56,440 nt of DNA from Campylobacterota bacterium (GCA_009659895.1 PUXX01000021.1:1-56440), one strand, 5' to 3'; shown: positions 1-9,499, counted from the stretch's first letter. Made by a program: numbers and translations. Notes: generated by a model not told the origin, from the letters alone.

Positions 1-213
1 GTTTTTGACCCCTTCGATCATCTGCGTAGAGATCTGATCGAGCTTCTCCTGCGCTTCTACGCCGAAGAAGATGATGGAGTTTCTATCCTTAACGTCGAGG
101 CGATTTTTGAGCTCTTCGATCATCTTCGCCTCTTGCTCGTCCACAGGCGCCAAAGGCCTCTCATGCTGCTCCACGATCGCTTGTTCGATCTTCTCTTTCA
201 CTTTTGTCTGCAT
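1..213 (-). CDS. Toxic anion resistance protein TelA family, N-terminus only (truncated by window edge)
   Basis: Minus-strand frame from ATG at 213 reads MQTKVKEKIEQAIVEQHERPLAPVDEQEARMIEELKNRLDVKDRNSIIFFGVEAQEKLDQIS...; TelA-like, and downstream of an XpaC-like gene. Confidence 0.75.
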   Translation of the reverse strand, partial: MQTKVKEKIEQAIVEQHERPLAPVDEQEAKMIEELKNRLDVKDRNSIIFFGVEAQEKLDQISTQMIEGVKN

Positions 214-228
214 ATGCCATCCTTTCTA

Positions 229-1050
229 TTAGTGTTTGATCTGTCTATCGAGAGTCTCCATCTTCACCTCAAAGTCGAAGGTTCCTTTGGATTTTACCTT
301 CTCAAGCTCTTTGGCAAAGCGCTCCTCCACGTCGTCCATTAGATAGAGCAGCGCCTTTTTCTGCCCTTCGTCCAGCGTCTCTTCCACTTTGACGTAGGAG
401 CTTGTCACATCGTAGAGCGAATCGATAAACACCACCAAGAAGCGGCGCAGCTCCCTGACATATTCTGGCTTTCTCTCCAGCTCCGCCACTACCTCTTGAG
501 CCTTCTTCAAGGCTCTCTTGACTCTAGATCGTAACTCCTGATTTCTTATTTTACTCAAGAGATCTTCACTCTTTCTAATCCCCTCTTTAGCACTGGCGAT
601 TGTCTCCAAAGCCACATCGGCACTTATATCGCCTGTATCTGGGATCTTGTCTTTTGATGGATCGAAACCATACCACAAATAGTAGCCCACCAAAGCGATC
701 ACCCCCAAAAACAAAGACTCCACAAAAGAGTACGAACCTAGCACGAAAGAGGAGTAGATCACCGCTCCAGCCAGCGTAAAGGCTCCTATGGTCTTGTAGG
801 GGACTTTGGGGGCTTTGGCCATTGTGGCCTTGTTGTACTCAAACTCCTGCTCAAACCCCTTCTTGCTAAAATACAGAGCAAAAGCATAGAGCAAAAAGGC
901 GATGAAATTGAGCAAAAAAGCTTTGATATCTAGCGTAAAAAGAGCGACAATGACAGAAATAAGAGGTGGAATGATAAAGAGGTAGAGCAAAAAACCTATA
1001 GTCTTGGTAAAGGGTGTGATCTTGGGATCGTATCTGCGTACCTTGCCCAT
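229..1050 (-). CDS. XpaC-like membrane protein (5-bromo-4-chloroindolyl phosphate hydrolysis family)
   Basis: 273-aa ORF with two hydrophobic hairpins followed by a charged helical domain; adjacent to telA, the usual XpaC-TelA pairing. Confidence 0.65.
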   Translation of the reverse strand: MGKVRRYDPKITPFTKTIGFLLYLFIIPPLISVIVALFTLDIKAFLLNFIAFLLYAFALYFSKKGFEQEFEYNKATMAKAPKVPYKTIGAFTLAGAVIYSSFVLGSYSFVESLFLGVIALVGYYLWYGFDPSKDKIPDTGDISADVALETIASAKEGIRKSEDLLSKIRNQELRSRVKRALKKAQEVVAELERKPEYVRELRRFLVVFIDSLYDVTSSYVKVEETLDEGQKKALLYLMDDVEERFAKELEKVKSKGTFDFEVKMETLDRQIKH

Positions 1051-1051
1051 C

Positions 1052-1138
1052 CTAGCTCCTAAAAAGATAGCTCAAAGGATACCAAGAGGCAGCTCCCGCA
1101 CTGAGTATCAAAAAGAAAAAGCCTAAAAATTTTTTCAA
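1052..1138 (-). CDS. Putative 28-aa hydrophobic microprotein (not in supplied ORF track)
   Basis: TTG start overlaps the upstream TGA stop (TTGA), with AGGTGGG upstream; reads (M)KKFLGFFFLILSAGAASWYPLSYLFRS*, stop 1 nt before the xpaC ATG. Confidence 0.5.
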   Translation of the reverse strand: MKKFLGFFFLILSAGAASWYPLSYLFRS

Positions 1139-2331
1139 AAATCTACCCACCTCATCTCTCCTTTTGTCATGACAGCATCGACACGTCCGTGCACTATTGT
1201 ATCTTGGTAAAGTGAATTGATTGTGAGTCTAGCACTCTTATTGGGATCAAAAAGCACTAGATCTGCGACAAATCCCTCTTCGATCTTCCCGGCCCTTTTC
1301 TTGGCAAAACAGCCTGCGTTGGAGGAGGCTAGCTCCACCACTTTTGGAAAGCTCAAAAGATCTGACTTGACAAAGTGTGTATAGAGCAAAGGCAAATAAG
1401 AGGCTATCGCATCCACACCAAAAGCCGCCTCATCGAAGCTAAGATCCTTGCTCACCATCGATTTTGGGGAGTGGAGGGAAGTAAGCAGATCGATACGTCC
1501 ACTCACCAAAGCCTCCAACAGCTCCTTTCGCTCCCCATCATCCCTCAAAGGGGGTGAGAGTTTGGCCCATGTATTGTATCCATCACAGGCTCTATCGCAA
1601 AAGAGGAGATGATGAATACTCACTTGGGCATAGCAGAGTTTTGAGCTAGCGATCAGATCCAAAGCCTTGGCGGTAGAGACGGCGCAAAAGAGGACAGGGA
1701 CGTTGTAGTATTCGCTATATTGGATGATCTTTGCTACTTCAGCATGCTCTTCTAATTTGCTTATACCTCCCAGTCCTAGCTCAAAACTCACCCTCCCATC
1801 ATTCATGACACCCACATCGCGAAAGAGGCTGTTCTTGGGCTCGATGAAGAGGACAATCTGGTGCATCTTCGCATATTCAAAAATCCTAGCTAGCAAATAG
1901 GGGTTGATGTCGCTGGGGACGTAGACGCTCAAAGCACCCTTCTTCAAAAGGATGGAGATTTCGCTGAGGCCCTCATCTTTGAGCCCGTGGATCAAAGGTA
2001 GGATATCGATGGAGGATCGGTGGGACTTGACGAACTCCAAGGAGATCTCGTCGTTGATGGGCGGGTTGGTGTCGGGAAGGAGTCCTATGCTCGTCACCCC
2101 GCCTCTTTGGGCGCTGTTTGAAAGGCGCTCAAGATTGGTGCTGTTGATCCTATCATCCAGCGGGCGCACACCAAGATCGATGAGACCAGGAAGCACATAG
2201 CGCCCAGCGGCGTCCACCACCTCCTCATCATCGAACCCTCTGCCGATCGCCTGGATAAGGCCATCTTTTATGAGAATGTCCCCCTCGTACTCTTTGTCAA
2301 ACGTCACGATCCTCGCGTTCTTAACGACCAT
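1135..2331 (-). CDS. Dihydroorotase-like protein, probably non-catalytic (PyrC'/PyrX type)
   Basis: 398 aa; amidohydrolase fold signatures (PGLIDL..., GGVTS...DTNPP, AGKIEEGFVADLVLFDP) but metal-ligand motifs degenerate. Confidence 0.8.
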   Translation of the reverse strand: MVVKNARIVTFDKEYEGDILIKDGLIQAIGRGFDDEEVVDAAGRYVLPGLIDLGVRPLDDRINSTNLERLSNSAQRGGVTSIGLLPDTNPPINDEISLEFVKSHRSSIDILPLIHGLKDEGLSEISILLKKGALSVYVPSDINPYLLARIFEYAKMHQIVLFIEPKNSLFRDVGVMNDGRVSFELGLGGISKLEEHAEVAKIIQYSEYYNVPVLFCAVSTAKALDLIASSKLCYAQVSIHHLLFCDRACDGYNTWAKLSPPLRDDGERKELLEALVSGRIDLLTSLHSPKSMVSKDLSFDEAAFGVDAIASYLPLLYTHFVKSDLLSFPKVVELASSNAGCFAKKRAGKIEEGFVADLVLFDPNKSARLTINSLYQDTIVHGRVDAVMTKGEMRWVDF

Positions 2332-2713
2332 ACATCCCCTTTATCTCATGGAGCTTTTGCAAAAAGACCTTCGCCGTCGCGCCCCCTACCAACGCCCTGG
2401 TGATCTTGGAGCCATCAGATCGAAGAAAGTAGAACGTGGGCGTGCCGTAGGCTTTGAAGCCAAGCTTTTTGGCCTCTTTGAGATCGAGCTTGAGAGGGAT
2501 GAAGTTGTGCTCGACGAAGTCTATGAGATCATCGTCCTCAAAAGCCACATCTTCCATATATTCGCAGGTGGGGCAATCTTTTTGGCTTATCATCACCATT
2601 ATCGGCCTGTTTTTCTCTTTTGCCAGTTTTAGGGCCTGGTCGTAGTCTCTCACCCAGTCAAATCCGGCGGCGAAAAGCGCCGTCACTACCACTATCCATA
2701 ACAAAAATCTCAT
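2321..2713 (-). CDS. Exported thioredoxin-fold protein (CPTC active site)
   Basis: 130 aa, N-terminal signal peptide, QKDCPTCEYM motif, cis-Pro GTPTFYF; overlaps neighbours by 11 and 4 nt. Confidence 0.85.
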   Translation of the reverse strand: MRFLLWIVVVTALFAAGFDWVRDYDQALKLAKEKNRPIMVMISQKDCPTCEYMEDVAFEDDDLIDFVEHNFIPLKLDLKEAKKLGFKAYGTPTFYFLRSDGSKITRALVGGATAKVFLQKLHEIKGMYGR

Positions 2714-4446
2714 CGAAACCGCTCCTTCGCCTCTTTGAGTATGCGCAAAAACGCCTCCGGATCTTTATAGCCCACCACCCGCAAGCTCTTGATCTCTTCA
2801 CCCTCCTTGTCGAAGAACAGAATCGCCGGTGGACCGTAGAGCCCGAAAGCTTTCAAAAACTCCTTATCCGCTCGGCTGTTGTCCGTCACGTCCAGACGCA
2901 GCGCCCGGAAATCCTTAAGAGCTTCTTGGACCCTGGGATCACTAAAGGTATTCTCTTCGAGCTCTTTACAGCTGGCGCACCATTTGGCGGTGATATCCAA
3001 AAGGACCGGCTTATTCGAAGAGGCCAAGATCTTCTTGAACTCCTCCAGATCGTTTACGGAGCGAAAGAGCTCCCTCTCCTGCACCTGTGCGATCCCGCCT
3101 TTTTTCAATACCTTTAAAGGATCCAAAAGGCTTGTAGCTCCCGTGACGCTCCCGATCATCAAAAAGATCCCGTAGATAAAGAGTATTATACCAACACTCT
3201 TTTTAAAGTAGGCAAACCAGTGCGCACCTGGCTCAATCCCCTCCAAGGCTCTCAAGTAAACGGCGCTGAAGATAAATAGAGCCGCCCAGAGCATCAAAGC
3301 GATCCCAGGTGGGAGGATGCGCTCGAGCATCCAGATAGCTACGCCAAGCATCACCACACCAAAAACGCGGCTCACCGCCTCCATCCAGCCGCCGGGTTTG
3401 GGCATGAATCTGCCCGCTCCCACGCCCACCAAAATCAGAGGCATCCCCATCCCAAGACTCATGGCAAAGAGCGCCAGCCCCCCAAGGAGCGCGTCTCCCG
3501 TCTGGCCGATATAGACCAACGCTCCCGCAAGGGGCGGAGCCACACAAGGCCCCACGATAAGAGCCGACAAAAACCCCATGATAGCCACGCCGATGAGTCC
3601 TCCCTTGCTTCCGGCCTCATCGCTCTTTTTGGCCAGTCGGGTCTGGATGGAAGCTGGCAGGCCTATTTCATAAAAGCCGAACATACTCAAAGCCAGCGCC
3701 ACGAAAATCGCCGCAAAAAGCACGATGGCGATGGGATTTTGAAAGGCGGCTTGGAGATTGGCCCCAAAGAGCCCGGCGAGGACCCCGGCTATCGTATAGG
3801 TCACCGACATCGCCAAGACATAGACGAGGGAGTAGATGAAGGCCTTTTTGGTGTTCATATCTTTAGCGCCGACGATCAAGGATGAGAGAATCGGAATCAT
3901 CGGAAAGATACAAGGAGTCAAAGCAAGAAGCAGCCCAAATCCGAAAAAGGTCATCAGCACGATCCAGATCGACCTATTTTTCAGCGTCGAAGCGATCGCC
4001 TCCTCCTCGCTCATCTTCTTAGGCTCATTTTCCACTTTTTGTGAAGTCGGTATGGTGAGACGAAACTCCTTTTTTTGCGGGGGATAGCAGATGCCGACCT
4101 CGTTGCAGCCCTGGTACTTGAGGGTGAGGGTCACCTCTTTTGGCAAGACTTCAAGAGGCACCTTGAAGCTGAGATTGCCCTCGTACACCTCATCACCGTG
4201 CAAAATCATCGGCTTTGGAAGATAGGGCCGGATATCGATTGGCTTTTGGTTCGCAAGGAGTTCTATTTTGTCTTTGTAGACATAGACCTTGTCCGCCATC
4301 TGGATACTCACCCGGACCCCGTCTTTTTTGAGCTCTACGGAGGGCTTGTAGGCTTTCTCCACCGGTACGATCTTTGGCATCTCATCCACGAAGCCAAAAC
4401 CAAAAAGATAGATCATACTCATAAAAAGTGCTATCACCACTCGCAT
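2710..4446 (-). CDS. dsbD: Thiol:disulfide interchange protein DsbD
   Basis: 578 aa; N-terminal periplasmic domain, polytopic middle with LTPCIFPMIPI and GPCVAPPLAGAL, C-terminal thioredoxin domain TAKWCASCKELE. Confidence 0.95.
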   Translation of the reverse strand: MRVVIALFMSMIYLFGFGFVDEMPKIVPVEKAYKPSVELKKDGVRVSIQMADKVYVYKDKIELLANQKPIDIRPYLPKPMILHGDEVYEGNLSFKVPLEVLPKEVTLTLKYQGCNEVGICYPPQKKEFRLTIPTSQKVENEPKKMSEEEAIASTLKNRSIWIVLMTFFGFGLLLALTPCIFPMIPILSSLIVGAKDMNTKKAFIYSLVYVLAMSVTYTIAGVLAGLFGANLQAAFQNPIAIVLFAAIFVALALSMFGFYEIGLPASIQTRLAKKSDEAGSKGGLIGVAIMGFLSALIVGPCVAPPLAGALVYIGQTGDALLGGLALFAMSLGMGMPLILVGVGAGRFMPKPGGWMEAVSRVFGVVMLGVAIWMLERILPPGIALMLWAALFIFSAVYLRALEGIEPGAHWFAYFKKSVGIILFIYGIFLMIGSVTGATSLLDPLKVLKKGGIAQVQERELFRSVNDLEEFKKILASSNKPVLLDITAKWCASCKELEENTFSDPRVQEALKDFRALRLDVTDNSRADKEFLKAFGLYGPPAILFFDKEGEEIKSLRVVGYKDPEAFLRILKEAKERFR

Positions 4447-4486
4447 CTGCCATCCTTGATTTAATTTTTCACTTTGGCTATATTTT

Positions 4487-4500
4487 AACCCAAAAGGGTT
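4487..4500. promoter_or_regulatory. Inverted repeat AACCC-AAAA-GGGTT in the dsbD / yyaL-like divergent intergenic region
   Basis: Perfect 5-bp arms, 4-nt spacer, just upstream of the 4502/4538 starts. Confidence 0.3.
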
Positions 4501-4537
4501 TATGATTTGTAAAGAAAGCGCAGTAAAGGAAAAATTT

Positions 4538-6454
4538 ATGGCAAACAGACTAAAAAACGAACAATCCCCCTACCTCCAACAGCACAAAGACAACCCCGTC
4601 GAGTGGTATCCGTGGGGGGACGAGGCGTTTGAAAAAGCGAAAAAAGAGAACAAGCCGATCTTTTTGTCCATCGGATACAGCAGCTGCCACTGGTGCCACG
4701 TGATGGAGAAGGAGGTCTTCGAAAACGAAGAGGCGGCGAAGCTGCTCAACGAGCACTTCGTCAGCGTCAAAGTGGACAAGGAGGAGCGCCCCGACGTGGA
4801 CAAATACTACCAAGAGGTCTATCAGCTCCTCAACCAACGCCCCGGCGGATGGCCCCTCTCCATCTTCATGACGCCGGACAAAAAACCATTTTTCGCCGGC
4901 ACCTATATCCCCTTGGAGCCCAAATACGGCATGCCCGGCTTCATACAGCTTCTCAAGAACATCGTAGAAGTCTTGCGAAAAAACCCTCAAGAGATTGTCC
5001 AGCAAGCAAAGGAGATCGAAAAGTTCATGCGTCCTACCAACCCGACAAAAGCGGTCCGCTTCGACGAAAGCATCGCCCAAAAGTTCGTCGAAGCTGCGAA
5101 GAAGTTCTACGATCCAGTCCACGGAGGATTTGGCTCCAAGCCCAAGTTCCCTCACGCCTCCATCATCAATACCCTCTTGGCCATCCATCGCCTCACCGGC
5201 GACAAGGATGCTTTGGAGATGGCCAAGAACAGCCTCAAAAACATGGCCAAAGGAGGGCTAAGAGACCTCATAGACGGAGGATTTTGTCGCTATAGCGTAG
5301 ATGAAAAGTGGCTCGTACCCCATTTTGAGAAGATGGCCTACGACAACGCCCTGCTCATGGAGAGCTACCTCAAAGCCTACCACACCACGAAGGATGAGTT
5401 TTTCAAAGAGATAGCCTTCGAGATAGCCGACTTCATCACCCGCTACATGAGCCAAAACGGCCTCTTCTTTAGTGCCAGCGACGCCGACAGCGAGGGCGAG
5501 GAGGGAAAATATTTCGTCTACGACTACGACGAAGTGGTCCAAAAACTCAAAGAGGACGGATTTAGCGACGAGGAGATCCAAAAGGTCCTATCGAAGCTTC
5601 AGATCACGAAAGAAGGCAACTTCGATGGCAAGAACATCCCAAGAAGCGAAGATATCTTTTTGTGCGAAACGAGCAAAAAAGCCATCGAGAGCCTCAAGGA
5701 GATCCGGCAGAAGCGATGTTATCCCTTCATCGACAAAAAGATCATCACCAGCTGGAATGCCATGATGATCAAATCCCTCTACATGGCTGCTAGGATCGAC
5801 AACCGCTACTTCGAGGCGGCTGAGGAGTCTATGGACAAACTGCTGGAGAAGATGTATCCAAACGAGCACCTCTACCACTCCGCTCTCATCGACAAAGAGC
5901 CAAAGATCAAAGCCTTTTTGGAAGATTACGCCTATTTGGCCACCGCCCTTTTGGAAGCCTACAAAACGACGCTCAACGAAGAGTATCTTGCCAAAGCCAA
6001 TCTCATCGTCAACGACGCTTTGACTGAATTTTACGATATGGGGCGGTGGTATTTTAGCAAAGGGGAGATCTTCACCGAAGCCGAGCAGACCGACACCAGC
6101 TATCCCAGCAGCGCGGCCACCATCGTGGACGCGATGCTTAGCCTAGGAGTACTGGTCCATGAGAAATATATCAAATTTAGTTTCGACACCATCGAATTCT
6201 ATAGCGAAAAGATCTACCGCTCCATGCCCTGGAGCGCCAAGTTCGTCGAAGACGTGCTCCGCTTCGTCTACGAAGATCGCATCGTCAAAGGGCGGGATCT
6301 GGCCCTTTGCACTACCAAGATAGATTTCGTGCGCTACCCCTTCGTCCTTCTCAAAGCCGAGGAGCACGAGGAGCTTTTGCTTTGCGATAGAAAAAGCTGC
6401 TTCGCCAACGCCAAAGAGTGTGAGGAGATCGTAAGGAGACTCGATGAGAGATGA
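4538..6454 (+). CDS. Thioredoxin domain-containing protein, YyaL/DUF255 (spermatogenesis-associated protein 20) family, cytoplasmic
   Basis: [31 protein letters not shown]..., [12 protein letters not shown] track starts at 4502 but the homologous N-terminus begins at 4538. Confidence 0.93.
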   Translation: MANRLKNEQSPYLQQHKDNPVEWYPWGDEAFEKAKKENKPIFLSIGYSSCHWCHVMEKEVFENEEAAKLLNEHFVSVKVDKEERPDVDKYYQEVYQLLNQRPGGWPLSIFMTPDKKPFFAGTYIPLEPKYGMPGFIQLLKNIVEVLRKNPQEIVQQAKEIEKFMRPTNPTKAVRFDESIAQKFVEAAKKFYDPVHGGFGSKPKFPHASIINTLLAIHRLTGDKDALEMAKNSLKNMAKGGLRDLIDGGFCRYSVDEKWLVPHFEKMAYDNALLMESYLKAYHTTKDEFFKEIAFEIADFITRYMSQNGLFFSASDADSEGEEGKYFVYDYDEVVQKLKEDGFSDEEIQKVLSKLQITKEGNFDGKNIPRSEDIFLCETSKKAIESLKEIRQKRCYPFIDKKIITSWNAMMIKSLYMAARIDNRYFEAAEESMDKLLEKMYPNEHLYHSALIDKEPKIKAFLEDYAYLATALLEAYKTTLNEEYLAKANLIVNDALTEFYDMGRWYFSKGEIFTEAEQTDTSYPSSAATIVDAMLSLGVLVHEKYIKFSFDTIEFYSEKIYRSMPWSAKFVEDVLRFVYEDRIVKGRDLALCTTKIDFVRYPFVLLKAEEHEELLLCDRKSCFANAKECEEIVRRLDER

Positions 6455-6968
6455 GATGATTGTCGCAGGCGGCTGCTTTTGGTGCTTGGAGGCGATATTC
6501 AAGCGCATCAAAGGTGTCAAAAAAGTGACCAGCGGGTATGCTGGATGCAAACACCCAAATCCGACCTACGAGCAGGTCTGCACCGGCACTACAAAATGTG
6601 CCGAAGCGGTGAAGATAGAGTTCGATCCAAAAGCAATAAGCTACGAGGAGCTTCTTAAAATCTTCTTCGCCGTCCACGATCCCACCCAGCTCAACCGCCA
6701 AGGAGCGGATGTCGGAACTCAGTATCGTTCGGCCATCTTTCCTTTAGACGAAGAGCAAAGAGCCACGGCCCAAAAAGTCATCCAAGAGCTCAATCCCTAC
6801 TTCGACGACAAAATCGTCACCACCATCGAAGATCCGGGAGAGTTTTACGAAGCGGAAGCCTACCATCAAGACTACTTCGATCGCAATCCCCATCAGCCCT
6901 ACTGCCAGGCAGTCATCGCGCCAAAACTTAGCAAATTCATGACACACTTCAAGGAGTATCTCAAATGA
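6444..6968 (+). CDS. msrA: Peptide-methionine (S)-S-oxide reductase MsrA
   Basis: [38 protein letters not shown]; 11-nt overlap with upstream gene. Confidence 0.95.
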   Translation: MRDEMIVAGGCFWCLEAIFKRIKGVKKVTSGYAGCKHPNPTYEQVCTGTTKCAEAVKIEFDPKAISYEELLKIFFAVHDPTQLNRQGADVGTQYRSAIFPLDEEQRATAQKVIQELNPYFDDKIVTTIEDPGEFYEAEAYHQDYFDRNPHQPYCQAVIAPKLSKFMTHFKEYLK

Positions 6969-7282
6969 GCAAACTTATAGCCCTTCTTGTGGTACTGTTT
7001 CTAGCAGCCTTTTACAAGATCTACAAAGATTACGAAGGTGATAGAAGGAAGTTTTTCATCGACGTGGGGCTGCTGCTCTTTTTGATATTTGCGACAGGAT
7101 TTAGCAAATATACCAGAGTCTATATGCCCCTCTTTTTGGCCCATATTCTGCTGCTTATCTTTAGCTGGGGATACTACTATCTCTATCTATATGGAAAAGT
7201 TCGAAAAATCATCTACATTTTCGCGCCGATACTCTCTATCGGCGCTTTTTTCATCCTTGGAGCCGTCGCCTCCCAGGCTTAG
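6965..7282 (+). CDS. Small integral membrane protein, unknown function
   Basis: 105 aa with about 3-4 hydrophobic segments; 4-nt overlap with msrA. Confidence 0.75.
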   Translation: MSKLIALLVVLFLAAFYKIYKDYEGDRRKFFIDVGLLLFLIFATGFSKYTRVYMPLFLAHILLLIFSWGYYYLYLYGKVRKIIYIFAPILSIGAFFILGAVASQA

Positions 7283-9450
7283 TAGGGAAACTCCTCGGCG
7301 ACGGTATACTCGCACTCAATATTGATCTGTTCATATTCTGGTGGCGTGGTGGCGTTTGCCTCCGCTTGGGTTCGCATCGGCCAGACGCAAAGGATATAGT
7401 CCCCATTGGCATCGGTCTTTTGCAGATACTTCGATCCGCTACATCCAGCCCGGTAGTACTCCAAAGTGGAGGTAAACTTCAATGGCTTTGCAAGCTTGCC
7501 ATCGACTTTGCAGTGTCTAGCGAAGTTTGCGTACTGATACTTTCTGGGTGTATCCTCAAAGGTGATCTTGACCTTGTAGACACAAAGCTCACTAGCACAA
7601 CTATCCATTTCGCTGCCAATGAGATTGGTACCGGTAAGAGTCCTTTTGAAAGAGTTGCCTATGCGATCTTTGCCCTCACCGGTCGTGACGGAAAAGAAGA
7701 GATCTTTGCCCGCAAAAAAGGATGGATAGTAGAGTCTAAAAGTGGTCTCCCCTTCGTTGCTGAGTTGATAGATCCCATCACGCCTATCCAAAAAGACCAT
7801 GGCAATCGTATCTCTTGTAGGATCGTATCTGGTCTCATTGCCGATCACGAAGCTGAGTCGATCCTTTTTGGGCCCATCATATCGCTGCTTCAAGACCAAA
7901 GAGTCACTTGTGAGCACCTCTACCACATCCCAAAGCCCCAAAATGGTCTTGTCAGTGTTTGGTTTCATCTTGTTTGGCAAGATCATCACTTTGTCCACGC
8001 TTGGAGTTACCTCCAAAAGATCGAATCTTTGGGTCTTGAAGAGCGTCTTGTCCACAAAGCGCTCTAGCACTCCCGTATAGGGCTCGGTATAGATATCTTC
8101 GTAGTAGATGTATGGATTGCTCTGATCTAGAGCTCCACTCAAGAAGGTGTCGTAGTAGACCTCTTCGTATAAGATCTTTGGATTGAGCACGCCGATGCGT
8201 ACTTTTGAGTTGAAAAGCTCAAAATTGTCGGTATGGACAGAGTAGGTATCGATAAAGAGGCCTGTGGCTTTGTCATACTCTGTCCCTACATAGGCGATGA
8301 CAAATTTTCCTATAGGAATATCGGCTACCGGTATGAGGAGTTTGGCCTCTTTGTGGATACCGTTGACAAAATCGACACTCATGACCAAAGAGAAGGTATT
8401 TACGCCACTCAAAGCCTCCACATAGACCATTCCTGCACTCTCAAGATCATCCAACTCCAATCTCTTGACCTTCTCTTGGGTGTTTTTGATCAAGTAGCCG
8501 TTTTGGGCCTCGAAGATGACCTTTTGGATCTGATCTTGTGGGGCCACTTCGCCATTGATCAAGATCTGGTAGTTAACAGCAGCCGCTCTTTGGGGTCGGA
8601 GTCTCTTTTGATCGAAACTTAAAGCAACATCATAAAACTCAACCGGCGGCTTCTCTACATAGAAGGTATAGGTAGCCCGCTTGACGATATCAAAAGGGGT
8701 AGAAGCGATACTCACCTCTATCTCCACAGGCGCGGGACCGGGCCTGTTTTTGCTCAGTACATCAAACTCTCCATAGCCGCTTGGGTTGTCCACCACAAGC
8801 TCATAGACCGGTTTTCGCTGAGGGTCTAAAATCAAAATCTTGTCGCTATCTAGGGTACGTATGATGATACTCTTGATCTTGGATGAGGGGATCTGAGCTC
8901 CAGATGGGTCGGTGATCTTGTAGATCACACTCTTAGTGGCGTTTTGCTTGATCTTGTCGGAGTGGTCCTTGGGTGTTAAGGAAATGAAGAAGTTCTCCTG
9001 CTTGGTCATATTGGTCAATGTCACCGGCCCAAACTCCTGGCTCTTGGTGCTGCTGTACTCTCCCACTTTATTGACCATGAGCTTCTTGCCACTGACGACG
9101 ATGGTCTGGACCATACATCTGGGTGTGGCGAAGGTGATGGTAAATGGCAGATAGTTCCTATCGGTAATGTCGTTGAGCTCAAAGAGCGTGGAGTCCTGGA
9201 CCAGGCAGCTTCCAGCATCGATCTGCTCTATCTGAAGATAATAGCGCTTTGAGGCTAGATCTGTACTGATCCCCTCATTTTCTCCTACATAGAGCTGTCC
9301 TTGGACGGTGTACTCATCTACATAGGAAAAATATGATCGCTCCTGGGCTGTGGCGCTATCAGCACCTTTGGCCGAAGATGGTCCATAGGCAGTAGGCTGG
9401 GTGAAACTTACAAAAAAAGCGGTAATGGCCGCTAGGAGACTCTTTAGCAT
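7279..9450 (-). CDS. Large exported protein of unknown function
   Basis: 723 aa with signal peptide MLKSLLAAITAFFVSFTQPTAYG; beta-rich sequence, Cys-rich C-terminus; no family recognised. Confidence 0.85.
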   Translation of the reverse strand: MLKSLLAAITAFFVSFTQPTAYGPSSAKGADSATAQERSYFSYVDEYTVQGQLYVGENEGISTDLASKRYYLQIEQIDAGSCLVQDSTLFELNDITDRNYLPFTITFATPRCMVQTIVVSGKKLMVNKVGEYSSTKSQEFGPVTLTNMTKQENFFISLTPKDHSDKIKQNATKSVIYKITDPSGAQIPSSKIKSIIIRTLDSDKILILDPQRKPVYELVVDNPSGYGEFDVLSKNRPGPAPVEIEVSIASTPFDIVKRATYTFYVEKPPVEFYDVALSFDQKRLRPQRAAAVNYQILINGEVAPQDQIQKVIFEAQNGYLIKNTQEKVKRLELDDLESAGMVYVEALSGVNTFSLVMSVDFVNGIHKEAKLLIPVADIPIGKFVIAYVGTEYDKATGLFIDTYSVHTDNFELFNSKVRIGVLNPKILYEEVYYDTFLSGALDQSNPYIYYEDIYTEPYTGVLERFVDKTLFKTQRFDLLEVTPSVDKVMILPNKMKPNTDKTILGLWDVVEVLTSDSLVLKQRYDGPKKDRLSFVIGNETRYDPTRDTIAMVFLDRRDGIYQLSNEGETTFRLYYPSFFAGKDLFFSVTTGEGKDRIGNSFKRTLTGTNLIGSEMDSCASELCVYKVKITFEDTPRKYQYANFARHCKVDGKLAKPLKFTSTLEYYRAGCSGSKYLQKTDANGDYILCVWPMRTQAEANATTPPEYEQINIECEYTVAEEFPY

Positions 9451-9499
9451 CGTAAACCCCTCATATTACAAATTGTGATTTAGCTAGATTGTAACGAAA

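Noticed and set aside
1135-2331. Possible pseudogene call for the dihydroorotase-like gene
   Set aside because: The frame is intact over 398 aa with conserved fold signatures; only catalytic motifs are degenerate, so a non-catalytic protein is more likely.
3233-3547. 104-aa minus-strand ORF rich in Gly/Arg/Asp within dsbD
   Set aside because: Same strand, out-of-frame overlap of the DsbD membrane domain; no support beyond ORF length.
4550-5188. 212-aa ORF antisense to the yyaL-like gene
   Set aside because: Overlaps the conserved thioredoxin domain coding region; Val/Leu/Phe-rich artefact translation.
4693-5295. 200-aa plus-strand ORF overlapping yyaL in another frame
   Set aside because: Arg/Pro/Gln-rich frame-shifted translation, no independent start signals.
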